Assembly: GCA_016293205.1 (NCBI GenBank)
Contig: JAEDES010000004.1
Coordinates: 12,966 to 76,965 of the forward strand
DNA from: Bacilli bacterium
GTDB lineage: Bacteria; Bacillota_I; Bacilli_A; RF39; UBA660
Direction: 5' to 3'
Length of the DNA stretch: 64,000 nucleotides
In this document: piece by piece, positions 14,913 through 23,265 of the stretch
How positions within the stretch are numbered: position 1 is the first letter of the stretch
Layout of the letters: every line of letters starts with the position of its first letter
Notes under the pieces: generated by a model
What the model saw: only the letters and a program-made list of their open reading frames with translations
What the model was told of the DNA's origin: nothing
The model's database searches: none
Program-made: the position numbers and the translations under genes

Positions 14913-17447
14913 TTAATTATCTATTAGCAGTAAAAATATTTCTGATGCTGTCCACATGTGTGATAAATATAAGTTTTTTTCACAATAATATTTTGAAACA
15001 AAGCATTCATTTTTTATTTTTCCTGGTGTTGTTGTATCTCCACCTTCATAACTCAATGGGTATATTTCATCTAAAATATACACTGTACCATATTGTTTAT
15101 AATGATATGATGCCCAACTTAAATATGGATATATTCTCGAATCAAATGGTTCGGATGTGCTAATTCGATCAGAGTACCAAGTTAGCATTGCATATCCATC
15201 ATCAAATTTTGGAGGAGTTAAATCGAGATTAATGCCTACTTTTTTTGCTCCATATAGTGCAAGAACAGTTGGATAATATTTTTGGACTAATCCATCTACA
15301 TTCCCTTCAATGGTTCCATCAGATGATTTTAGGTGCTCAATTTCTCTGATAATTTCTTTGACTAAATCATCACGCTTAACACCTGTTGCTCCAATCATAT
15401 ATAATAGTTCCCCTAAGTTATCTGTTTCATCAATATCTTCACTTCTCGAATTATCATATATTTTTGTTTCTTTTTGTAACCATGGTACCAAAAGGCTCGT
15501 ATTGTTTGTATATTCTAATACCATTGTACCTAGCATTCCATCCCTATACCATGGTGTTGTATACCCAAATAAATTAGGTTTTGGTACACTCCCATCTATA
15601 TTAAATAATATTTCTTGATGTAATACTTTTAATACCTCTGAAAATTCATGATCTTTAAATTCTGGTAAATTTATTTTTAAATTACCTTTACTAAATGTTT
15701 CCACTTTATTATTGTCATCAATGAAAACGCCTTCTTCATTTTCATATATTTTAATTATATTTCCATCTTTTTGTTTTAATAAAACCGTATACTCATTTGG
15801 AATAATTAATTCTTCTTCATATTCATATTTTCTCAGAACTTCCTGAGTTTTTAAATCTATTAGCTTTCCTTTTTTATAAACAACTTTTCTACGATCTGCC
15901 ATTCCAAAGAAAAATATTTGTAATTTTTCATCTCTATCTGAATAAGTTCTAATCATATGAGTGTTTTTCATTTCTTTTAGTTGATTGATATAAATTCTTA
16001 GCTTATTACTATATGCACAGTATTCATCACAATTAGTTTGAACTGGTTTAGTATTAAGAATTTTATATCCCATAAGAGAAGAAATAATGATTATTAGTAT
16101 TGTTAGTAAAGCAAATACTTTTTTCTTATTAAGCGTTAATAATACAATCAATATCATCGAAATACTTATTATAATTATTGGAAGTGCTCTTACATTTTCA
16201 ATTGGATTATATAACGGATATAAAGTTTTTATTGAAATATATATACTTCTTAAACTGCATATAATTATAAAAAATATTATTCCAAAAACAATTTTTCTAT
16301 CTTTTAAATTATATAATTTATTTAATACATAGGCAGTTAATAAAATAATTAAAAAATTATAATGCGTCATATATAAAAATGCAATATTATTTCCGTAGAA
16401 TAAATGGAGTGTGAAGTTAAATATATATGTTAGTAGCATAGCATAATATATTTTGTTTTTCTTTAAATTAATTTTTTCTTTAACTATATAATAAATGTTT
16501 AAACCATAGAATAGTATTGCCATAATAATAGAAATAATTGTTTCATATATAGAATTTGTAAATATCATATAAACACCTGTTTTGGGAATAGTTAACTTAA
16601 ACAAGTTGAATGTGTCAGCAAAATTTGAGTTTAATACATTTATTATTTTCTTAAATGAAATGTCATATGTTATATAAATAGATTCTGCTTTTGCACCGTG
16701 AAAAATGTCATATAGCATTGTATTAAAGAAGTTTGGGGCAGTTGGCCATACCAAATTTTGTAAATCTGCTAAAAATACAGAACAAATTACAGAACATGAA
16801 ATAATAAATAATGATTTTAAAAATCTTTGATCAACTTTTTTATTTAAAAATACTATAAAGAATATAACAATAATAAATTGAATGAAATTTGTTATTGTTA
16901 CTGCAATACTTCCTATTCCTAATAATATTAATATTATCATATCATTAAAGTTCATTGGTTTATCTACTTTATGTATAGCATAGTACCATAATAGAACAAG
17001 AAATAGTTGTGCATATACATATGTTTCTATTGATGACGAAAAAATTAGTTGAGCATAATTAAATATAAATGCAATTATTAATATATTAATTAGAGATTGT
17101 TTTTTTGTTATTTTTTCTAGTATTTTATATACTATAACTGCTGATGTTGCAGTTATTATGCTTTGAATTAATGGTATTGTTAACGAAAAGTCATTTATGC
17201 TTAGATTAATTATTCTAACTAATGGCTGAAATAATATTACAAATAATGGATGTACTGAAACTCTTGAGTGATTGTATGCTCGCGATGTTAAATCTCCTAA
17301 TACTCTTGGACAATCCATATCAAATAAAACATTCCAAAATTTTGATGTTCCTAAATAATATGTAATAACTAAACCTAATAAAAAATAAATGATAAAACTT
17401 GTCAGAAATATCAGAATTTCTTTCTTATACTTTTTTATAAATTTCAT
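14913..17447 (-). CDS. GT-C-like membrane glycosyltransferase with C-terminal six-hairpin-glycosidase-like domain
   Basis: The 844-residue product has about eleven membrane helices in residues 10-465. An early loop carries acidic residues (FDMDCPRVLGD) followed by SVHPLF, the arrangement of polyprenyl-phosphate-sugar-dependent GT-C transferases. After the last helix, residues about 480-600 form a small beta-rich region. Residues about 600-840 look like part of an (alpha/alpha)6 barrel: TPWYRDGMLGTMVLEY at 631-646, TDNLGELLYMIG, YYPTVLALYGAKKVGI, RIYPYLSWASYHY and LYLSHMWTASEIFL. The WYRDGM motif resembles those of GH15/GH63-like enzymes, but catalytic acids cannot be assigned by eye. The C-terminal domain should face outside. 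It forms its own transcription unit with a promoter and terminator. Confidence 0.7.
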   Translation of the reverse strand: MKFIKKYKKEILIFLTSFIIYFLLGLVITYYLGTSKFWNVLFDMDCPRVLGDLTSRAYNHSRVSVHPLFVILFQPLVRIINLSINDFSLTIPLIQSIITATSAVIVYKILEKITKKQSLINILIIAFIFNYAQLIFSSSIETYVYAQLFLVLLWYYAIHKVDKPMNFNDMIILILLGIGSIAVTITNFIQFIIVIFFIVFLNKKVDQRFLKSLFIISCSVICSVFLADLQNLVWPTAPNFFNTMLYDIFHGAKAESIYITYDISFKKIINVLNSNFADTFNLFKLTIPKTGVYMIFTNSIYETIISIIMAILFYGLNIYYIVKEKINLKKNKIYYAMLLTYIFNFTLHLFYGNNIAFLYMTHYNFLIILLTAYVLNKLYNLKDRKIVFGIIFFIIICSLRSIYISIKTLYPLYNPIENVRALPIIIISISMILIVLLTLNKKKVFALLTILIIIISSLMGYKILNTKPVQTNCDEYCAYSNKLRIYINQLKEMKNTHMIRTYSDRDEKLQIFFFGMADRRKVVYKKGKLIDLKTQEVLRKYEYEEELIIPNEYTVLLKQKDGNIIKIYENEEGVFIDDNNKVETFSKGNLKINLPEFKDHEFSEVLKVLHQEILFNIDGSVPKPNLFGYTTPWYRDGMLGTMVLEYTNNTSLLVPWLQKETKIYDNSRSEDIDETDNLGELLYMIGATGVKRDDLVKEIIREIEHLKSSDGTIEGNVDGLVQKYYPTVLALYGAKKVGINLDLTPPKFDDGYAMLTWYSDRISTSEPFDSRIYPYLSWASYHYKQYGTVYILDEIYPLSYEGGDTTTPGKIKNECFVSKYYCEKNLYLSHMWTASEIFLLLIDN

Positions 17448-17476
17448 ATTAATCCTCCAAAAATAAATATAGTTTA

Positions 17477-17504
17477 ATTATATCACTTTAACTATTGTTG
17501 TGAA
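17477..17504 (-). promoter_or_regulatory. Promoter of the GT-C/glycosidase-like gene
   Basis: TTCACA (plus 17499-17504), 16-base spacer ending TGA, TATAAT (plus 17477-17482). GGAGG precedes the ATG. Confidence 0.75.
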
Positions 17505-17527
17505 ATAAAAAAGGGCTTTGGCCCTTT
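17505..17527 (-). terminator. Intrinsic terminator after rmlA
   Basis: AAAGGGC (17510-17516), loop TTTG, GCCCTTT (17521-17527). On the minus strand it is followed by a T-run. It abuts the -35 of the next promoter. Confidence 0.9.
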
Positions 17528-17535
17528 AAAGATTT

Positions 17536-18402
17536 CTAATCTTTTGCTATTTCCATTAGATATTTTCCATAATCGCTAGCTTTTAATTCTTTAGCTCTTT
17601 CTAATAATTTTTCTTTATCAATAAATCCTTTGTGGTAGGCAATTTCTTCTAAGCAAGCAATGTATAATCCTTGTTGAGATTGTACTGCTTCAACAAATGC
17701 AGATGCTTTTTGCATATTTTCTGGTGTTCCAGTATCTAGCCAAGCCATTCCTCTACCAAGCAATTTAACTTTTAATTGCTTTCTGTTCAAATATTCATTA
17801 TTAATAGCCGTAATTTCAATTTCATTTCTTTTTGATGGCTTAACATTTTTTGCAATTTCAATTACGTCATTATCGTAGAAATATAAGCCTGGAACAGCAT
17901 AGTTTGATTTAGGCTCTTCTGGTTTTTCTTCAATTGAAAGAACGTTTCCTTTATCATCAAATTCTACTACACCGAATGCTTTTGGATTTCTAACTGGGTA
18001 TCCAAATATTGTGGCACCTTTTTTTCTTTTTATAGCGTCTTCTATAGCTATAGTAATACCGCCACCATAGAATATGTTATCACCTAAAATAAGGCATACA
18101 CTATCTTTTCCAATAAACTCTTCTCCTATTATGAATGCATCCGCTAAGCCTCTAGGCTCTAATTGAATCTTATATGATAAGTTGATTCCAAAGTTACTTC
18201 CATCACCTAATAGTTCCTCATATGCTGGTGTATCTTTTGGTGTTGATATAATTAGAATATCTTTTATTCCAGCTAACATAAGAACTGATAACGGATAATA
18301 GATCATTGGTTTATCATATATCGGTAATAATTGCTTTGATGTCATCATTGTCATGGGATATAGTCTAGTACCTTTTCCTCCTGCTAAAATAATTCCTTTC
18401 AT
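17536..18402 (-). CDS. rmlA: Glucose-1-phosphate thymidylyltransferase
   Basis: The protein of about 288 residues begins MKGIILAGGKGTRLYPMTMMTSKQLLPIYDKPMIYYPLS, the unmistakable RmlA nucleotide-binding signature. It continues with LILGDNIFYGGG, VEFDDKGNVLSIEEKPEEPKSNYAVPGLYFYD and GRGMAWLDTGTPENMQKAS. It condenses dTTP with glucose-1-phosphate to dTDP-glucose, the substrate of RmlB. I chose ATG 18402, preceded by AAAGGAG, over an upstream in-frame start at 18429, which lacks a ribosome binding site and overlaps the ABC gene. It is the last gene of the exporter operon (permease, ATPase, rmlA), separated from the rmlB operon by a GT-C gene. Confidence 0.93.
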   Translation of the reverse strand: MKGIILAGGKGTRLYPMTMMTSKQLLPIYDKPMIYYPLSVLMLAGIKDILIISTPKDTPAYEELLGDGSNFGINLSYKIQLEPRGLADAFIIGEEFIGKDSVCLILGDNIFYGGGITIAIEDAIKRKKGATIFGYPVRNPKAFGVVEFDDKGNVLSIEEKPEEPKSNYAVPGLYFYDNDVIEIAKNVKPSKRNEIEITAINNEYLNRKQLKVKLLGRGMAWLDTGTPENMQKASAFVEAVQSQQGLYIACLEEIAYHKGFIDKEKLLERAKELKASDYGKYLMEIAKD

Positions 18403-18425
18403 TTTTGTATCTCCTTTCAAAAAAA

Positions 18426-19160
18426 TCATTTCATTTGTTTATTATAATATTCATTACAAATTTCTTTTGCACTACCTATTTTAACTAATGTTCCATTTTC
18501 AATCCATACTACTCTATCACATAATTCTTTAATTGATTCAAGTGAATGTGATACATATAATACAGTTGTTCCTCCTTTGATCATTTCCATCATTTTATTT
18601 TTACTTTTTTCTTGAAATTTAATATCACCAACTGATAATATTTCGTCAACAATTAATATTTCTGGTTCTACTACAGTAGCGATAGAAAAAGCTAATTTAG
18701 CAATCATTCCTGAAGAGAAGTTTTTAACTGGTACATCCAAAAAATCTTTTAGTTCTGAAAATTCTACTATTTCGTTGAATTTTTCGTCTATGAATTTTTT
18801 AGAATACCCTAAAATTGCCCCATTTAAATAAATATTTTCTCTAGCAGTTAATTCAAGGTCAAAACCAGCACCTAATTCTATCATTGGCGAAATAACGCCA
18901 TTTACTGTTACTTTTCCTTTAGTTGGTTTCATAACTCCACTTACTACTTTAAGTAAAGTTGATTTTCCAGCACCATTACTTCCAATTAACCCAATTACCT
19001 CGCCTGGTTTTACATCAAAAGAAATGTTTTTCAACGCCCAAAAATCAGTTTTCTTTGGTCTTCTTTTTCTATCAAATATTGAAATGAATGCTTCTTTTAT
19101 GGAGAAGTTTTTTTCAATACCTAAGTTAAATTTCATCGATACATTTTCTATTTTAATCAT
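18426..19160 (-). CDS. ABC transporter ATP-binding protein for polysaccharide or teichoic acid export (Wzt/TagH type)
   Basis: The 244-residue ATPase has Walker A GSNGAGKSTLLKV near residue 62, the family signature NFSSGMIAKLAFSIA near 145-160, Walker B PEILIVDEILSVGD, and the H-loop YVSHS. The N-terminal MIKIENVSMKFNL...FDRKRRPKKTDFWALKNISFDV is typical of the RfbB/KpsT/TagH export subfamily. It lacks the extra C-terminal carbohydrate-binding domain found in O9a-type Wzt proteins, so it probably does not recognise a chain-terminal modification. It pairs with the permease 13 bases upstream. It ends in TGA. Confidence 0.92.
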   Translation of the reverse strand: MIKIENVSMKFNLGIEKNFSIKEAFISIFDRKRRPKKTDFWALKNISFDVKPGEVIGLIGSNGAGKSTLLKVVSGVMKPTKGKVTVNGVISPMIELGAGFDLELTARENIYLNGAILGYSKKFIDEKFNEIVEFSELKDFLDVPVKNFSSGMIAKLAFSIATVVEPEILIVDEILSVGDIKFQEKSKNKMMEMIKGGTTVLYVSHSLESIKELCDRVVWIENGTLVKIGSAKEICNEYYNKQMK

Positions 19161-19173
19161 TTAATAACTCCTC

Positions 19174-19986
19174 TTAAATATAATATATAAATTTGTCTTG
19201 TTTTTTCTTAAATACTATTGTTCCAACAACTAATGCAATTATTGCATAAACAACACATAATATTAGGTTTAATGCTGATGGGCAATTTCCATATAGAACA
19301 ATACTTCTTGTTGCTGTCAAGAATTGATATAATGGATTAAATTGAAATAAGAATTGTAATTTATCTGGTATAATTTCTATGCTATAAAATATTGGAGTAA
19401 AGTATTGCCATATAGTTGTAATAATTCCATAGATATAGAAAATATCTCTTAAAAAAACTGATGTGCATGCTAAAAATAATCCTATTCCTATTGTGAACAA
19501 GAATAAGCATAAAAATATTAGTGGTAATAATAAATAATAAAAATTAATCGATGCCGGATATGTACCTAAACCGAATTGTGTTAATATAATTATTGCAAAC
19601 CAAGGTATTAATGTTAAAAGAAAATTTATTCCTACAAATAAACATTTTCCCAACGGAAATATGTATTTTGGAATATAAACCTTATTTATTAAACTAAAAT
19701 TAGTAACAACTGAAACCATCGCGACACTTGTTGCTTCACTGAAGTATTGAAACATAATAATTCCTGTCATTAAATACACTAAATAGTTAATTCCTTCAAC
19801 TTGAAATCTAAACATATTTGAGAATACTAACGCCATTACTGCCATCATTAGAATTGGATACAGTAAGCTCCATAAAATTCCTAATACTGATCTTTTATAT
19901 TTAACTTTAAAATCTCTTAAGATTAATTGACTCATTAGAAATTTAAATCTTTTAAAGTTTGCCATTATGTTTTTAAATGTTGTCAT
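19174..19986 (-). CDS. ABC transporter permease for polysaccharide or teichoic acid export (Wzm/TagG type)
   Basis: The 270-residue membrane protein of the ABC-2 type has six predicted helices after a cytoplasmic N-terminal segment. The LILRDFKVKYKRSVLGILWSLLYPILMMAVMALVFS block is the hallmark of polysaccharide/teichoic acid export permeases, with QYFTPIFYSIEIIPDKLQFLFQFNPLYQFL near residue 190-220. It moves a lipid-linked glycan across the membrane together with the adjacent ATPase. First gene of the operon with the ATPase and rmlA. Confidence 0.92.
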   Translation of the reverse strand: MTTFKNIMANFKRFKFLMSQLILRDFKVKYKRSVLGILWSLLYPILMMAVMALVFSNMFRFQVEGINYLVYLMTGIIMFQYFSEATSVAMVSVVTNFSLINKVYIPKYIFPLGKCLFVGINFLLTLIPWFAIIILTQFGLGTYPASINFYYLLLPLIFLCLFLFTIGIGLFLACTSVFLRDIFYIYGIITTIWQYFTPIFYSIEIIPDKLQFLFQFNPLYQFLTATRSIVLYGNCPSALNLILCVVYAIIALVVGTIVFKKKQDKFIYYI

Positions 19987-20020
19987 TTTACATCTCCTCT
20001 AATTACCTATGACTATTAAA

Positions 20021-20050
20021 ATTATATCATAATAAAACATTTATAGTCAA
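20021..20050 (-). promoter_or_regulatory. Promoter of the exporter-rmlA operon, flanked by an inverted repeat
   Basis: TTGACT (plus 20045-20050), 18-base spacer ending TGA, TATAAT (plus 20021-20026). An imperfect inverted repeat flanks it: 20000-20012 (TAATTACCTATGA) and 20055-20067 (CCATAGGTGATTA), 11 of 13 bases complementary. Confidence 0.75.
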
Positions 20051-20080
20051 ATGACCATAGGTGATTATCCTATAGTCATT
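20050..20080 (-). terminator. Hairpin after the GtrB-like gene (weak terminator or operator)
   Basis: AATGAC-x-ATAGG (20050-20061) pairs with CCTAT-x-GTCATT (20069-20080) with one mismatch. No clear T-run follows on the minus strand, so it may be a weak terminator or part of the regulatory repeat next to the exporter promoter. Confidence 0.35.
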
Positions 20081-20084
20081 GTAT

Positions 20085-21041
20085 TTATTTATCTTCTAAA
20101 TTCTCAGAAATTATATATCTTGGTCTTGCTTTTGTTTCTTGATACATCTTTCCAATATATTCTCCGATTATTCCAATACAAATCATTTGTATTCCACCTA
20201 TAAACCAAATTGAAATTGATAAGAATGTCCATCCATCAACTGTATTTCCTAATATCTTTTGTACAATAGAATATATCATAATTGCGATACTTACAAATAA
20301 AATAATAAATCCAAGAACACATATAAATCTTAAAGGTTTTGTACTAAATGATGTAATTCCATCCCATGCAAAATTTAACATTTTCTTTAATGGATATTTA
20401 GATTCTCCTGCAAATCTTTCATTTCTTTCATAATAAACAATATCAGATTTAAATCCTACTAAAGGAAACATTCCTCTTAAAAATAAATTTACTTCTTTGT
20501 AATTTGAAAATTCTTCTAATACTCTTTTAGATGTTAGTCGATAATCTGCATGATTATATACGCAATCTACTCCTAATTTTTTCATTACCTTGTAGAAACC
20601 TTCTGCTGTTACTCTCTTAAAGAATGTATCTTTCTTTCTGGCACTTCTCACACCATAAACAATTTCGCATCCTTCATGATATTTATCAATCATTGCTTCT
20701 ATTGCATTAATATCATCTTGAAGATCTGCATCCATACTAATTACTACATCAGCATAGTTTTTAGCAGTCATTAGTCCACCTAGTAAGGCATTTTGATGAC
20801 CCCTATTTCTTGATAGCGTAATTCCAGTAAATAATTCTTCTTTTTCATTTATTTCTTTAATTAGTTCCCAAGTCTTATCTTTTGAACCATCATTGACATA
20901 CATTACTCTACTTTTGTTAGATATTTTCTTCGCTTTTATCATTGCTTGTAATTTTGTTTTTAATTGTTTTGTAGTTTCATGTAAAACTTCTTCTTCGTTA
21001 TAACACGGAATTACTAAATATAGAATAGTATCTTTCTTCAT
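20085..21041 (-). CDS. GtrB/DPM1-like polyprenyl-phosphate glycosyltransferase
   Basis: The product of about 318 residues has a GT2 domain: YLVIPCYNEEEVLHETT, VMYVNDGSKDKTWELI, SRNRGHQNALLGGL and the DxD site VVISMDADLQDD. The domain continues with HADYRLTSKRVLEEF and RNERFAGESKYPLKKML. Two C-terminal membrane helices follow (about 225-250, 262-285) and then GEYIGKMYQETKARPRYI. This is the GtrB/YfdH/ArnC/CsbB type, which charges undecaprenyl phosphate with glucose or another hexose. The lipid-linked sugar would be flipped and used by GT-C or GtrII-type transferases, several of which lie in this locus. I chose ATG 21041 because GAGGTGAG lies just upstream. It is transcribed separately from the 21.2-30 kb operon. 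Confidence 0.9.
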   Translation of the reverse strand: MKKDTILYLVIPCYNEEEVLHETTKQLKTKLQAMIKAKKISNKSRVMYVNDGSKDKTWELIKEINEKEELFTGITLSRNRGHQNALLGGLMTAKNYADVVISMDADLQDDINAIEAMIDKYHEGCEIVYGVRSARKKDTFFKRVTAEGFYKVMKKLGVDCVYNHADYRLTSKRVLEEFSNYKEVNLFLRGMFPLVGFKSDIVYYERNERFAGESKYPLKKMLNFAWDGITSFSTKPLRFICVLGFIILFVSIAIMIYSIVQKILGNTVDGWTFLSISIWFIGGIQMICIGIIGEYIGKMYQETKARPRYIISENLEDK

Positions 21042-21174
21042 CTTTCTCACCTCAATAATTTTCATTTCTTTTATCTCATTAGCTATAGTCTTGTTTTCAA
21101 ACTAAAATATTATAGTAAATATTGATATAAATACTACTAAAAATATACTGTATAATTTATTTTTTAAATTATCA

Positions 21175-23265
21175 CTACTTTCTTAATAAAAATTGTAGTA
21201 CTTTATTATCTTTATCATCTGTTGCAACAAAGTTTGTAATAAAAGTAGCACATTCTTTTCCTTCAAATTGTTTAAAAGTTTTGTAACTATCTGCATATTG
21301 GGGTTCATTATTCTTATAATTTAAATATGTATTTTTTAATGATCTATAAAACTCATTAAAATTTGTCATAAATGCTAATAATAAAATAACTATTAAGAAT
21401 TTTTGTTTTAAGAATACTTTTTTATCTTTCTTATTTATTTCATCTAAATATTTTAGTACTAATATATATAATACTAATAATAATGGAATTGTTGCCCTAT
21501 TTCCTAAATCTGCTCCGCCAATGTAAAATAGTGGGGCTATTGTAAAAAATAGGAAACACATAATAATTTGTTTATAATTCTTTTTATTAATTATTATTAT
21601 GTATATGAAAAATTCTAAAACTATAAAGGCTATGTAGTTAATTAGAACTTCTTTTAAATTACCATTATTTATTGCATCTACTATTCTCATTCCTTTTAAA
21701 GACTCATTTAATGTATACATGAACACAACTGGTAATACAGAAATACATCCAAAAAAGTTCTCTATAGTTAATAATGATTTAATTCTGTCAAAATCAATAA
21801 ACTTATCTAATCTTTTTCCAAAAATTATATAAGTAAATATTAAGTATAAAAATCCTAGCATTGGAAATGGTCCATATGGAACTAATAAGGCAAAGTAAAA
21901 TCCACATTTCCTATAATCTTTTTCTTGTAAGAATAGCATTACTAATATCCATGTTGGTATGCTTTGATTAAACACCCAAAATAGTTGAGTAATAAAGCTA
22001 GACATACAGAATGATCCCATAGATGTATCTATATGAGTTGTACCAATAGCAGGTAGAGTCGAATGATAATAGTAATTTTGAATAACTAAATGTCCTATAA
22101 TATTTAATCCACCAAAGGCAATAAATATAAAGAAATATCTATATTTTATATTTTTCATAAATCTCACCAAGTAATAGAAAAATATAAGTGTTCCTATTGT
22201 TTGCCATAATAACATAAATAATGATCCAACTTTAAATCCTAATATTTTTCCAACAGCTGCTCCTGGTAACCAAAAAGCAAAGTAATAATTTAAAAATCCT
22301 GCATTTCCAAATATTTTACTTTCATATGCAAGGTTGGAATAATCATATCTTACTGGCCATGAATTATAGATAAGGTCTTTAAAAATTGCGTTTCTTCCGT
22401 GATAATCCCAATTTTGTTGAAATATTCCACCAGCTCCTGACATTAAATTTAATACAATTATCATCAATACAAAAAATATTATTTTTTTCTTATTAAATAT
22501 TGTTTGGTATTCTTCTTGAGTTAGTGGTTTAAACTTTTTTATCGTTAAGTATGTTGCCGTAAACAACATTATTATACAAGGAATAGAAATTAGTCTATTA
22601 AACCAAAAGAATAATTGCATTGATATTGGAATAACTAAATATAATAGACCAAATATCAATAAATATTTATCCCAGTTAATTTTTTTTTTAATATTTCCTT
22701 CTCTATCATCTTTTAAATCGTAGATAGTATTCTTTTTTACTAAATATGCATCAATAGATAAATCCATCATTGGCTTATCTGACATTGAATCTGAATAAAA
22801 AGCTTTTAAATTTTTATACTCTGTCTCTTCTAAAAATCTCTTCACCTTTTCTTTACCATGACAATTTTTTGATTCAAATTTTCCTGTGTACTTATTTACT
22901 TTTGTTGCAATTATTTTTACTTTTAATTTTTTTTCTAATGGTTTAAGTAAAAATTCAGGCGACGCTGAAATAATTACATCAGATTTATCTTTTTGTTTTA
23001 AATACCATTGTTTAATTTTAGAGTAGTTAATTTTCCAAAAATCTTTAATGTAATCATCTACATTATCAATTCTTTTTAAAAACGAGAAAATATATTCTTT
23101 ACATTTTGTTTTATCTATTAATCCTAATATATATAAAATTAGTCCATATATTTGAATGGGTAGATTTAAAAGCACTTTTTTATTTCTTTTAACTGAATAT
23201 AAATAAAAGTCTACACTTGAGTCTCCATCATATATTGTTTCATCAAAATCATATCCATTTATCAT
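21175..23265 (-). CDS. HAD-IB phosphatase fused to a polytopic GT-C-like membrane protein
   Basis: Residues 1-195 are a HAD-superfamily phosphatase: motif I DFDETIYDGD, a helical cap, motif II ISASPEF, a lysine in HGKEKVKRF, and motif IV YSDSMSDKPMM. Residues about 205-680 contain about twelve membrane helices of the GT-C or mannosyltransferase kind, including NWDYHGRNAIFKDLIYNSWPVRYD, which places acidic residues in an outside loop. The gene overlaps the downstream-reading UbiA-type gene by ATGA. HAD phosphatases next to DPPR-synthase-like UbiA proteins are known to complete polyprenyl-phosphoryl-pentose synthesis, so the fused membrane half may use that donor. This is inference from context; the membrane half has no clear family name by eye. 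Confidence 0.7.
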   Translation of the reverse strand: MINGYDFDETIYDGDSSVDFYLYSVKRNKKVLLNLPIQIYGLILYILGLIDKTKCKEYIFSFLKRIDNVDDYIKDFWKINYSKIKQWYLKQKDKSDVIISASPEFLLKPLEKKLKVKIIATKVNKYTGKFESKNCHGKEKVKRFLEETEYKNLKAFYSDSMSDKPMMDLSIDAYLVKKNTIYDLKDDREGNIKKKINWDKYLLIFGLLYLVIPISMQLFFWFNRLISIPCIIMLFTATYLTIKKFKPLTQEEYQTIFNKKKIIFFVLMIIVLNLMSGAGGIFQQNWDYHGRNAIFKDLIYNSWPVRYDYSNLAYESKIFGNAGFLNYYFAFWLPGAAVGKILGFKVGSLFMLLWQTIGTLIFFYYLVRFMKNIKYRYFFIFIAFGGLNIIGHLVIQNYYYHSTLPAIGTTHIDTSMGSFCMSSFITQLFWVFNQSIPTWILVMLFLQEKDYRKCGFYFALLVPYGPFPMLGFLYLIFTYIIFGKRLDKFIDFDRIKSLLTIENFFGCISVLPVVFMYTLNESLKGMRIVDAINNGNLKEVLINYIAFIVLEFFIYIIIINKKNYKQIIMCFLFFTIAPLFYIGGADLGNRATIPLLLVLYILVLKYLDEINKKDKKVFLKQKFLIVILLLAFMTNFNEFYRSLKNTYLNYKNNEPQYADSYKTFKQFEGKECATFITNFVATDDKDNKVLQFLLRK

